Assembly: GCA_003662645.1 (NCBI GenBank)
Contig: QMYL01000069.1
Span: 1 to 5,932, forward strand
Origin: Candidatus Bathyarchaeota archaeon
GTDB taxonomy: Archaea > Thermoproteota > Bathyarchaeia > Bathyarchaeales > B26-1
Reading direction: 5' to 3'
Length of the DNA stretch: 5,932 nucleotides
Each line of letters starts with the position of its first letter. Positions within the stretch are counted from its first letter, which is position 1. The notes under the pieces were generated by a model. The model made no database searches. It was not told where the DNA came from and saw only the letters and a program-made list of their open reading frames with translations. A program made the position numbers and the translations under genes. Below are positions 1-4,839 of the stretch, in pieces.

Positions 1-100
1 CGATATAACCCCGATCGATTATGTGACGGCCATAATCTGCGAGGAGGGTGTGATAACTAGGGATCAATTTAAGAGGCTCACCGGGAAGAGTGGGAGTTGA
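1..100 (+). CDS. 3' end of an unrecognised protein gene (partial)
   Basis: A reading frame is open from base 2 to a TGA at 98-100 and gives 32 residues, beginning DITPIDYVTAIICEEG and ending RLTGKSGS. The start lies outside the window. The stretch is mixed hydrophobic and charged, with a helix-like segment (YVTAIICEEGVITRDQFKRL) of the kind seen at the end of small helical or winged-helix domains, but I do not recognise the family. That it is a real gene is supported by its stop codon, which shares its final A with the ATG of the EndA-like gene (TGATG). This is a typical arrangement for translationally coupled archaeal genes, so the two probably form one operon. No function is proposed. Confidence 0.5.
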   Translation, partial: DITPIDYVTAIICEEGVITRDQFKRLTGKSGS

Positions 101-666
101 TGGGAGAGATGGCTAAGGTAGGCGAGGGAGCTAAGGGGCAGACGGAGAGGAAGCCCCTAAAGGGCATACTGAAGGATAATGGTGTACTGATCCCACCAAC
201 CGAGGATATTAAGGGGTTGACGTCTAGGGGTTACGGAGTTGAGGCTGAAGGGGGGCTTATGCTGGAGTTCTATGAGGCTCTATACCTACTCAGCAGGAAT
301 ATAATCGAAGTAACCAGTGGAGCTGGTGATGGGACCGTAAGCTTCCAGGATATACTGGACCGTTTTAGGGAGCTGGATGAGAATGCGTGGGTTAGGTACA
401 TAATCTACAGGGACCTGAGAAGTAGGGGTTACGTCGTAAGGGAGGGCTTCGGCGGAGTTGACTTCAGGGTTTATGAGAGGGGTCGATACGGGGAGGGGGC
501 GGCGAAGTACATGGTTATAGGGGTCCGTGAAGGAAAACCTTTAAGGGTGGAGGAGCTGGCTAAGACATTAAATAACATACAGGGTTTGAAGAAGGCCCTG
601 ATCCTCGCTGTTCTCAACAGGAGGGGTGAGGTTGTATATTACTCGCTCTCTAAACTGACGTTCTGA
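100..666 (+). CDS. endA: tRNA-splicing endonuclease-family protein (EndA-like), possibly the structural subunit
   Basis: The protein has 188 residues from the ATG at 100. Archaeal tRNA-intron endonuclease cuts bulge-helix-bulge motifs in pre-tRNA. The N-terminal domain ends with an LEFYEALYLLSRNIIEV segment (about 55-71). The C-terminal nuclease fold starts near residue 95 with WVRYIIYRDLRSRGYVV, followed by GVDFRVYERG and KKALILAVLN...GEVVYYSL, all hallmark EndA segments. By comparison with Methanocaldococcus EndA recalled from memory, catalytic Tyr is present (Y125) and catalytic Lys is present (K165), but the histidine of the usual EHS-x-YLV segment is replaced by alanine (A134 in EGAAKYMV). 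The family includes homotetramers, homodimers and (alpha-beta)2 heterotetramers whose structural subunit has lost catalytic residues, so this may be a structural partner. The ATG at 100 was chosen because it overlaps the previous stop. TTG 97 and ATG 109 are alternatives. Family assignment is secure; activity is not. Confidence 0.85.
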   Translation: MGEMAKVGEGAKGQTERKPLKGILKDNGVLIPPTEDIKGLTSRGYGVEAEGGLMLEFYEALYLLSRNIIEVTSGAGDGTVSFQDILDRFRELDENAWVRYIIYRDLRSRGYVVREGFGGVDFRVYERGRYGEGAAKYMVIGVREGKPLRVEELAKTLNNIQGLKKALILAVLNRRGEVVYYSLSKLTF

Positions 667-704
667 GTGGTATGAAACCTTCCTCCATGGTTCTTGAACC
701 ACTC
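665..704. repeat. Nested inverted repeats after the EndA-like gene
   Basis: Two overlapping inverted repeats sit just past the stop codon. GAGTGG at 665-670 pairs with CCACTC at 699-704, and TGGTTC at 688-693 pairs with GAACCA at 696-701 across a 2-base spacer. The structures are mutually exclusive in part. They could be a weak transcript-end hairpin or a small protein-binding palindrome ahead of the MFS promoter. There is no T-run after them, so an archaeal-type terminator is not clearly present. Confidence 0.25.
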
Positions 705-730
705 CGGCATTTAATCATCCACCAGCCCTG

Positions 731-740
731 ATTATTTTAA
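731..740 (+). promoter_or_regulatory. Possible TATA box for the MFS transporter gene
   Basis: ATTATTTTAA is the only AT-rich block in the 127-base gap before the transporter. It lies about 55 bases before the ATG at 794, which would give a leader of roughly 30 bases if transcription starts about 25 bases downstream of the box. The predicted leader includes a small inverted repeat (CCCCCT at 754-759 with AGGGGG at 769-774). It is a weaker match to the archaeal TATA consensus than the boxes before hisS and the glycosylase. Confidence 0.4.
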
Positions 741-793
741 GCTGCTGGTTTACCCCCCTACGATCTCCAGGGGGTTATGGCGGGTCACCATCT

Positions 794-2095
794 ATGGGCG
801 TGAAGCTGAGGATTTCAGGTTGGTTTGACTTCGCGACCCGTAACTACCTAGTCCTAACCCTAACCTCAGCCCTCTGGAACATAGGCTTCAGCATAACCGA
901 GACCTACTTCTCCCTCTACATCTTCAAGTTGGGAGGCACCGAGACAACCATAGGTTTGATAACGGCTCTGGGAAGCGCCGGCTACCTCTTCTCGATGATA
1001 GTTGGTGGACAGATCGCGGATATGTACGGCAGGAAGAGGCTGCTCGGCTTCATGACGGTGGTTGGTGGGTTGAGCCACCTCCTCCTGGCAATTGCACCCG
1101 ACTGGAGGTTTCTCCTCCCATCATGGATCATCGTGAACCTCTGCTGGGTTGCGGAGCCAGCCTTCTGGGCCATGTTAGCCGACTCCACGAGCGTTGAGAG
1201 GAGGGGTGTAGCCTTCTCCGTCTACAGCTGCCTGAACCTCCTACCTTGGTCGGTTATGCCCTATGTTGGGGGCTACCTCATCGACACCCTTGGGGTCCTC
1301 ACAATGATGAGGTGGGTTTACGTTGCCCTCGCAGTCATTGGGGTCATCATCGGCCTAATTCGGCTCTCGATGTTGAGTGAGACGATGACACCGCCTAGAA
1401 GTGGTGAGGAACTTAGGGTTGGATTTAGATCCGTGTGTAGAGTGGTCAAGACCGCTCTGAGGGAGCACCTCAAGCTCTGGAAGTCGATGCCGAGTAGTGT
1501 CCTAGCCTTAGCCGTAACATATATGTTGTGGTCCTTCGAGTTCGGTCTAGTTGAACCCTACTGGATCGTCTACGCCGAGGAGGAGATAGGGCTCACATCA
1601 TCCGAGTGGGGGACAGTGATCGCCGTCGGGAACGTTGTGGGTTTGGCCTTCAAGCTCTTCGCCGTTGGGAGGATCCTAGACAGGTTCCACAGGAAGAGGG
1701 TTCTACTTACGATATTGATGCTGGACTCAACGACCTACATCCTCTTCATCATGTGCAGAAGCTTCCACCACGTTATCACGTTATGGATCTACGCATCGTT
1801 GATCTGGGCCTTCTATGGCGCCGCCTACCCCGCCATCGAGGCTGATCTCATCCCGAAGGAGAGGAGAGGCCGAACCTTCGCCGCCCTCGGCGCGGCCTGG
1901 TCAGCCTTCAGCATACCTTCAAGCCTGATAGGTGGGGTTGTGTATGAGAGGGTTAACCCGAGGATCTCCTTTGTGTCGGCTTCTCTGGTTGTCATCCTCT
2001 GCCTAGTTATAACGGCGAGGTTCCTCCAAGTACCGGAGGGGAGCCCGGCTGGGGAATCCGATCTGGATGACGGTATTGGAGTAGCGGCGCCATAA
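794..2095 (+). CDS. Major facilitator superfamily transporter, 12 membrane helices
   Basis: This 433-residue integral membrane protein has the length and plan of an MFS secondary transporter, which moves small solutes or drugs by uniport, symport or antiport. The loop between helices 2 and 3 carries the MFS motif A (GGQIADMYGRKR, 71-82), and the second half repeats it as GRILDRFHRKR (292-302), the internal duplication expected of the fold. Approximate helices are 18-40, 52-73, 83-101, 106-128, 139-163, 172-193, then a cytoplasmic loop of about 40 residues (194-233), then 234-258, 270-292, 302-320, 325-346, 360-384 and 391-410. The C-terminal tail is short and acidic. The substrate cannot be read from the sequence. 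It resembles drug- or sugar-efflux-like MFS proteins only in general architecture. No in-frame start lies just upstream of 794, and no strong Shine-Dalgarno is visible, so translation may rely on a weak or unconventional site. The neighbouring tRNA genes do not suggest a substrate. Confidence 0.93.
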   Translation: MGVKLRISGWFDFATRNYLVLTLTSALWNIGFSITETYFSLYIFKLGGTETTIGLITALGSAGYLFSMIVGGQIADMYGRKRLLGFMTVVGGLSHLLLAIAPDWRFLLPSWIIVNLCWVAEPAFWAMLADSTSVERRGVAFSVYSCLNLLPWSVMPYVGGYLIDTLGVLTMMRWVYVALAVIGVIIGLIRLSMLSETMTPPRSGEELRVGFRSVCRVVKTALREHLKLWKSMPSSVLALAVTYMLWSFEFGLVEPYWIVYAEEEIGLTSSEWGTVIAVGNVVGLAFKLFAVGRILDRFHRKRVLLTILMLDSTTYILFIMCRSFHHVITLWIYASLIWAFYGAAYPAIEADLIPKERRGRTFAALGAAWSAFSIPSSLIGGVVYERVNPRISFVSASLVVILCLVITARFLQVPEGSPAGESDLDDGIGVAAP

Positions 2096-2107
2096 CCCGC
2101 CATAAAA

Positions 2108-2116
2108 TTATATTTA
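2108..2116 (+). promoter_or_regulatory. TATA box for hisS
   Basis: TTATATTTA lies in the 63-base gap between the transporter and hisS and is a good match to an archaeal TATA box. Transcription would be expected near 2137, leaving a leader of about 20 bases that contains the GAGGTGG ribosome site. This suggests hisS is transcribed independently of the transporter gene. Confidence 0.65.
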
Positions 2117-2143
2117 GAACTCAATCCTCATATTGAGTTTGTT

Positions 2144-2150
2144 GAGGTGG
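2144..2150 (+). promoter_or_regulatory. Shine-Dalgarno site that decides the hisS start
   Basis: GAGGTGG matches the anti-Shine-Dalgarno end of 16S rRNA. It is followed by 8 bases and then TTG at 2159, which is ideal spacing. It overlaps the alternative GTG at 2147, which therefore cannot use it. This favours the TTG start. Confidence 0.6.
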
Positions 2151-2158
2151 TAGTCGGT

Positions 2159-3463
2159 TTGTCTTCGCCCTTCACCAGAACGGTTCGCGGCATGAGGGAC
2201 CTTCTCCCTGATGAAGCTGAGGCTATGAGGCGTCTCGAGTACATAGCCAGGGAGACCGCTAGGTTGTATGGTTATAGGGAGGTTATCACCCCCCTGGTTG
2301 AGCATTACGAGCTTCTGGCTGCCAAGATAGGCGAGGAGAATAGGAGGAGGATGTACGTCTTCAAGGATCTCGGTGGGAGGAGGGTTGCCCTGAGACCTGA
2401 GTTCACAGCCTCCATAGCCAGGTTGGTGGTTACAAAGATGATGTATAAGCCCAAACCCATCAGGCTCTTCTGTACGGGAAGCCTATACAGGTACGATGAG
2501 CCCCAGTTCGGTAGGTATAGGGAGTTCTGGCAGGCGAACTACGAGTTGATAGGATCGGGTAGACCTGAGGCGGACCTTGAGATACTCTCCATATCAAGGG
2601 ACTTCATGGAGAAGACCGGGTTGGAGGGCTACTACTTCAAGGTTGGACATGTGGGCATACTCAGAGGTTTGCTGGCCCATGAGGGGATCGGGGAGGATGA
2701 ACAGAACGCAATAATGCAACTCCTAGACAAGAAGGAGTGGAATAAGGCCTTAGAGATCGCCCGGAGGAGCGGGGCATCCGGGAGGTGTATAAAAACCCTT
2801 AAAGAGCTCTTCGAGATCAGGGAGGAGAAGCCCAACAAGGCGACCGAAAGGATTATGGAATCTGTGGATGGATATGAGGAGGCTATTAGGGCCGCCGGGA
2901 ACCTCGAAGCAATACTGAAGCTGGCTGAGGACTCCAGTCTAGAACTGAAGTTATCGGTTGAGGCCGGTTTCGCTAGAGGACTCGAGTATTACACCGGCCT
3001 GATCTTCGAGATATATGTGCCAGGGATGGATATAGCCCTCGGCGGCGGGGGTAGATATGACAGACTCATCGAGCTCTTTGGCGGTGAACCCACCCCGGCA
3101 ACCGGGGTGGCCCTAGGGATCGATAGGATAGCCCTCGCCATGTCTAAGCAGGGTTTGGAGTTCAAGGCTGAGGAGGAAGGGAGGGTTCTGGTGATCCCGT
3201 TAACTGAGGAGGCTGTCGGGGTGGCCTTCGAAGTCTCATCGATCCTTCGTGGTGCTGGAGTCCTAACCGAGGTTGAGGTTATGGGCAGGAGGGTGACGAG
3301 GGCCCTCCAAGATGCCGATAGGAGGGGGATAACGCATACCATCCTAATCGGGAGTAGGGAGCTCAAGGAGGGGAAGATAACCTTACGGGATATGAGGACG
3401 AGAGAGCAGAAGACCATAAACCTAGAGGAGGCTGTGAAATATATAAGGGAGAATATAGACTAA
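2159..3463 (+). CDS. hisS: Histidyl-tRNA synthetase (class II)
   Basis: The protein has 434 residues from the TTG at 2159 and attaches histidine to tRNA-His in the cytoplasm. The class II core is complete: the N-terminal TVRGMRDLLP signature, motif 1 near 37-53 (YGYREVITPLVEHYELL), RPEFTASIAR at 79-88, and motif 2 at about 107-132 with YRYDEPQFGRYREFWQ. The HisRS-specific HisA motif ARGLEYYTG is at 272-280, with R273 as the likely catalytic arginine. GGGGRYD is at 295-301 and motif 3 at 314-326 (ATGVALGIDRIAL). The last 90 or so residues form the anticodon-binding domain (VLVIPLTEEA to the end). Presence of the HisA motif and the anticodon domain argues against the HisZ regulatory paralogue. 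The GTG at 2147 would add four residues (MVVG) but lies inside the ribosome site. The length is normal, no key residue is missing, and the gene has its own TATA box. Confidence 0.97.
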   Translation: MSSPFTRTVRGMRDLLPDEAEAMRRLEYIARETARLYGYREVITPLVEHYELLAAKIGEENRRRMYVFKDLGGRRVALRPEFTASIARLVVTKMMYKPKPIRLFCTGSLYRYDEPQFGRYREFWQANYELIGSGRPEADLEILSISRDFMEKTGLEGYYFKVGHVGILRGLLAHEGIGEDEQNAIMQLLDKKEWNKALEIARRSGASGRCIKTLKELFEIREEKPNKATERIMESVDGYEEAIRAAGNLEAILKLAEDSSLELKLSVEAGFARGLEYYTGLIFEIYVPGMDIALGGGGRYDRLIELFGGEPTPATGVALGIDRIALAMSKQGLEFKAEEEGRVLVIPLTEEAVGVAFEVSSILRGAGVLTEVEVMGRRVTRALQDADRRGITHTILIGSRELKEGKITLRDMRTREQKTINLEEAVKYIRENID

Positions 3464-3541
3464 GTAGAATCACGTGGCTTCTGGAATCTACCTTATGTGA
3501 GTTGTAGCTTATCGGTGATGTGTTGTTAGGGTTTGGGAGAC
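3464..3541. other. Gap after hisS with no recognisable gene
   Basis: This is the first part of a 418-base region (3464-3881) without an intact gene. It holds a weak hairpin just after the hisS stop (GTAGA at 3464-3468 with TCTAC at 3487-3491). No poly-T terminator, tRNA or supported reading frame was seen. The rest of the region is treated under the disrupted minus-strand frame. Confidence 0.4.
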
Positions 3542-3883
3542 CTACTGTTGGGGATTGCTCCCTGCACCCTTATATCTTGGTTTCCCCTGCGCTTGAGTAT
3601 GTAAGCTACGAATATGATAGACCAAATTAACAGTAGTAAGGGGTTGTGGGTAGGGTGGAAACTCCGGGGCCCCTCCACCAGTCAGAATATACTCTATATA
3701 GGGATCGTAATCCGTACCATCCTTATCAGCCGATCAGAAGAGCCATCTGTCCGTCGCCATCTTCAACATGTAGGTCGTATAGCCCCTGTTGTTATCTACA
3801 TCATCTTGCGTAGCATCTTTGACGTCTATGCTTACGTAACCCACATTAGAGGTCTCGGTGGAACCGATCAGGACTCCGGGGTC
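3542..3883 (-). pseudogene. Open but start-less minus-strand frame: likely broken continuation of the small membrane protein gene
   Basis: On the minus strand, one base out of register with the membrane-protein gene just upstream, a frame is open from about 3916 to a TAG at 3542-3544. It is interrupted only by one TGA at 3734-3736. Between 3883 and the TGA it reads 49 codons with a soluble, beta-strand-like character (VGYVSIDVKDATQDD, then YTTYMLKMATDRWLF). About three quarters of these codons start with a purine, as real genes do. After the TGA it continues as SADKDGTDYDPYIEYILTGG and then becomes proline-rich and less gene-like. There is no ATG near its beginning; the best internal start is a GTG. 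A one-base slip at the GAA-TGA-CCC end of the membrane-protein gene would join the two, giving a protein with two membrane helices and a soluble tail. Decay, sequencing error and a separate small gene all remain possible. No family is recognised. Confidence 0.4.
3654..3679. repeat. GC-rich inverted repeat
   Basis: GGTGGA at 3654-3659 pairs with TCCACC at 3674-3679, and the loop contains the 8-base palindrome GGGGCCCC. It lies inside the disrupted minus-strand frame. It may be a hairpin near the 3' end of the minus-strand transcript, or simply a by-product of Gly/Pro codons there. It is not followed by a T-run. Confidence 0.25.
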
Positions 3884-4085
3884 ATTCCCTAACCATCGTC
3901 GAGAGTAGTACGAGGACTATGGCTATGGACAGGAAGATCGTTATGAGGATTATTACGTTCCTTACCTCCTCATATTGCAGGGTTCCCTCAAAGCTCGGTA
4001 GGAAGTTGAACCAGAAGTAACCGATCAAGAGGAGGATGCATATTATAGATATCACATAGAAGATGTTAAACTTGAATTTAACCAT
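3882..4085 (-). CDS. Small two-helix membrane protein of unknown function
   Basis: This is a 67-residue protein that I do not recognise. A short lysine-rich start (MVKFKFN) precedes a first hydrophobic helix at about 8-28 containing VISIICILLLIGYFWF. A short acidic loop follows (about 29-42, with GTLQYEEVR), then a second helix at about 43-64 (VIILITIFLSIAIVLVLL). By the positive-inside rule both ends would face the cytoplasm. The start is well supported: GGAGG lies 8 bases before the ATG (plus-strand 4094-4098), with an AT-rich TATA-like block about 40 bases upstream. The gene is divergent from the glycosylase and tail-to-tail with hisS. It ends abruptly in MVRE-stop right after the second helix, and the next frame continues open beyond it, so the annotated end may be a frameshifted end rather than the true C-terminus. 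Confidence 0.55.
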   Translation of the reverse strand: MVKFKFNIFYVISIICILLLIGYFWFNFLPSFEGTLQYEEVRNVIILITIFLSIAIVLVLLSTMVRE

Positions 4086-4088
4086 GAA

Positions 4089-4099
4089 TGGAGCCTCCA
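4089..4099. repeat. Short palindrome over the ribosome site of the membrane-protein gene
   Basis: TGGAG and CTCCA flank a single C, so the Shine-Dalgarno of the minus-strand gene lies inside an 11-base inverted repeat. It may be an operator or may only reflect the GGAGG motif. At this length it could arise by chance. Confidence 0.2.
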
Positions 4100-4119
4100 G
4101 TCCATAATGGCTTTTGCGG

Positions 4120-4133
4120 AATTTATATTTTTA
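4120..4133. promoter_or_regulatory. Shared AT-rich promoter core for two divergent genes
   Basis: The block ATTTATATTTTTAA reads as a TATA box on both strands (TTTATATTT on plus, AAATATAAA on minus). It lies about 35-40 bases from the minus-strand membrane-protein start at 4085 and about 90 bases before the preferred glycosylase start at 4218. It is the only strong TATA-like element in the gap, so the two divergent genes probably share it or use overlapping boxes. Confidence 0.5.
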
Positions 4134-4204
4134 ATCTATTCTAATCTAAAATATGATTGGCGGACCCAAAGCTATACCGCCCCAAATAAACGGGCAAGGT
4201 TCAT

Positions 4205-4209
4205 GGGAG
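4205..4209 (+). promoter_or_regulatory. Shine-Dalgarno site that decides the glycosylase start
   Basis: GGGAG is followed by 8 bases and then the ATG at 4218. No comparable site precedes the upstream in-frame ATGs at 4107 or 4203. The 4107 start also lies before the TATA element, so it could not be translated from a transcript starting downstream of that box. Confidence 0.55.
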
Positions 4210-4217
4210 AAACAGTC

Positions 4218-4832
4218 ATGCCACCAAACGGAGAGGAGACGAGAACACTACCGCCGGATTTCTTCAGCAGAGACCCCGAGTTGGTTGCGAGGGATCTGTT
4301 GGGGAAGATCCTCGTTAGGAGGTTAGATGGTAGAACCCTCAGTGGAATCATAGTTGAGACGGAAGCCTACTATGGTGTGGAAGATCCAGCCTCGAGAGCC
4401 CGCTACGGCATGAAACCATACAATAGGCTAATGTGGGGTCAGCCTGGGTTGGCCTTCATCTACAACGTCCACAACAACTGGTTGCTCAACATAGTCGCCC
4501 ACGAACCTGGTGGGGTTGGGGCGGTCCTCATAAGGGCCATAGAACCATTAGAGGGGGTCGACTTGATGATGAAGCACAGAATGGTTGGAGACCCCATTAA
4601 ATTAACCAGCGGGCCGGGTAGGCTGACGAAGGCTCTGAGGATAGACAAGAGCTTGAATGGAACCCCGGTTACATCGCCCAGAAGTGAGGTATTCATCTTG
4701 GATAATGAGCTAAACCTCGAGGTGGCCACCTCTCACAGGATAGGTGTTAGGGAAGACCTCGAGAGGGATTTGAGGTTCTTCATCAGGGGGAATAGGTTCG
4801 TCTCGAAGGCTGGGAGGTTAAGAACCCCCTAA
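4218..4832 (+). CDS. mpg: DNA-3-methyladenine glycosylase, AAG/MPG family
   Basis: The protein has 204 residues from the ATG at 4218, close to the usual length of the bacterial-type family. AAG/MPG enzymes flip alkylated or deaminated purines out of DNA and cut the glycosidic bond, starting base-excision repair. Landmarks are LPPDFFSRDPELVARDLLGK near 11-30, the catalytic GIIVETEAYYG with E49 matching human AAG Glu125, Y51 matching Tyr127, Y82 (in AFIYNV) matching Tyr159, and N91 (in WLLNIVA) matching Asn169. Then come VGAVLIRAIEPLEG, the LTSGPGRLTKAL loop (129-140) and the final RFFIRGNRFVSK. The base-contacting His136 of human AAG appears to be arginine here (R60, in DPASRARYG). An in-frame ATG at 4107 would add 37 residues with no family similarity, and it lies upstream of the promoter, so it is rejected. 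The gene converges on tyrS with a 7-base gap. No terminator is evident between them. Confidence 0.93.
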   Translation: MPPNGEETRTLPPDFFSRDPELVARDLLGKILVRRLDGRTLSGIIVETEAYYGVEDPASRARYGMKPYNRLMWGQPGLAFIYNVHNNWLLNIVAHEPGGVGAVLIRAIEPLEGVDLMMKHRMVGDPIKLTSGPGRLTKALRIDKSLNGTPVTSPRSEVFILDNELNLEVATSHRIGVREDLERDLRFFIRGNRFVSKAGRLRTP

Positions 4833-4839
4833 GCTCCCT

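Noticed and set aside
1825..2124. Minus-strand frames within and just past the transporter gene
   Set aside because: They are antisense to membrane helices, have no family-like motifs and have no ribosome sites.
2159..3463. Assignment as HisZ, the ATP phosphoribosyltransferase regulatory subunit
   Set aside because: The HisA motif with its arginine and a full anticodon-binding domain are present, and no histidine-biosynthesis genes are adjacent.
3512..3560. A C-box-like GTGATGT at 3515-3521, suggesting a C/D-box guide RNA
   Set aside because: No D box (CTGA) lies at a suitable distance, and the C-box match is imperfect.
3734..3736. TGA read as selenocysteine
   Set aside because: Selenocysteine is confined to a few archaeal lineages. 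No SECIS-like hairpin was identified, and the frame already needs a separate shift to have a start.
3882..3886. Programmed +1 frameshifting at GAA TGA CCC in the membrane-protein gene
   Set aside because: A second in-frame TGA downstream and the absence of any stimulatory element make decay or error the simpler reading. It is kept only as an option within the finding.
3614..3892. A 92-codon plus-strand frame (MIDQINSSKG...) preceded by a TATA-like CTTATATCTT at 3569-3578
   Set aside because: Its codons are in exact antisense register with the more gene-like minus-strand frame, which by itself mirrors coding bias. It has no ribosome site, and its composition (many Ile, Val and Arg) looks like a shadow. 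A short non-coding RNA from that TATA-like box cannot be excluded, but nothing supports one.
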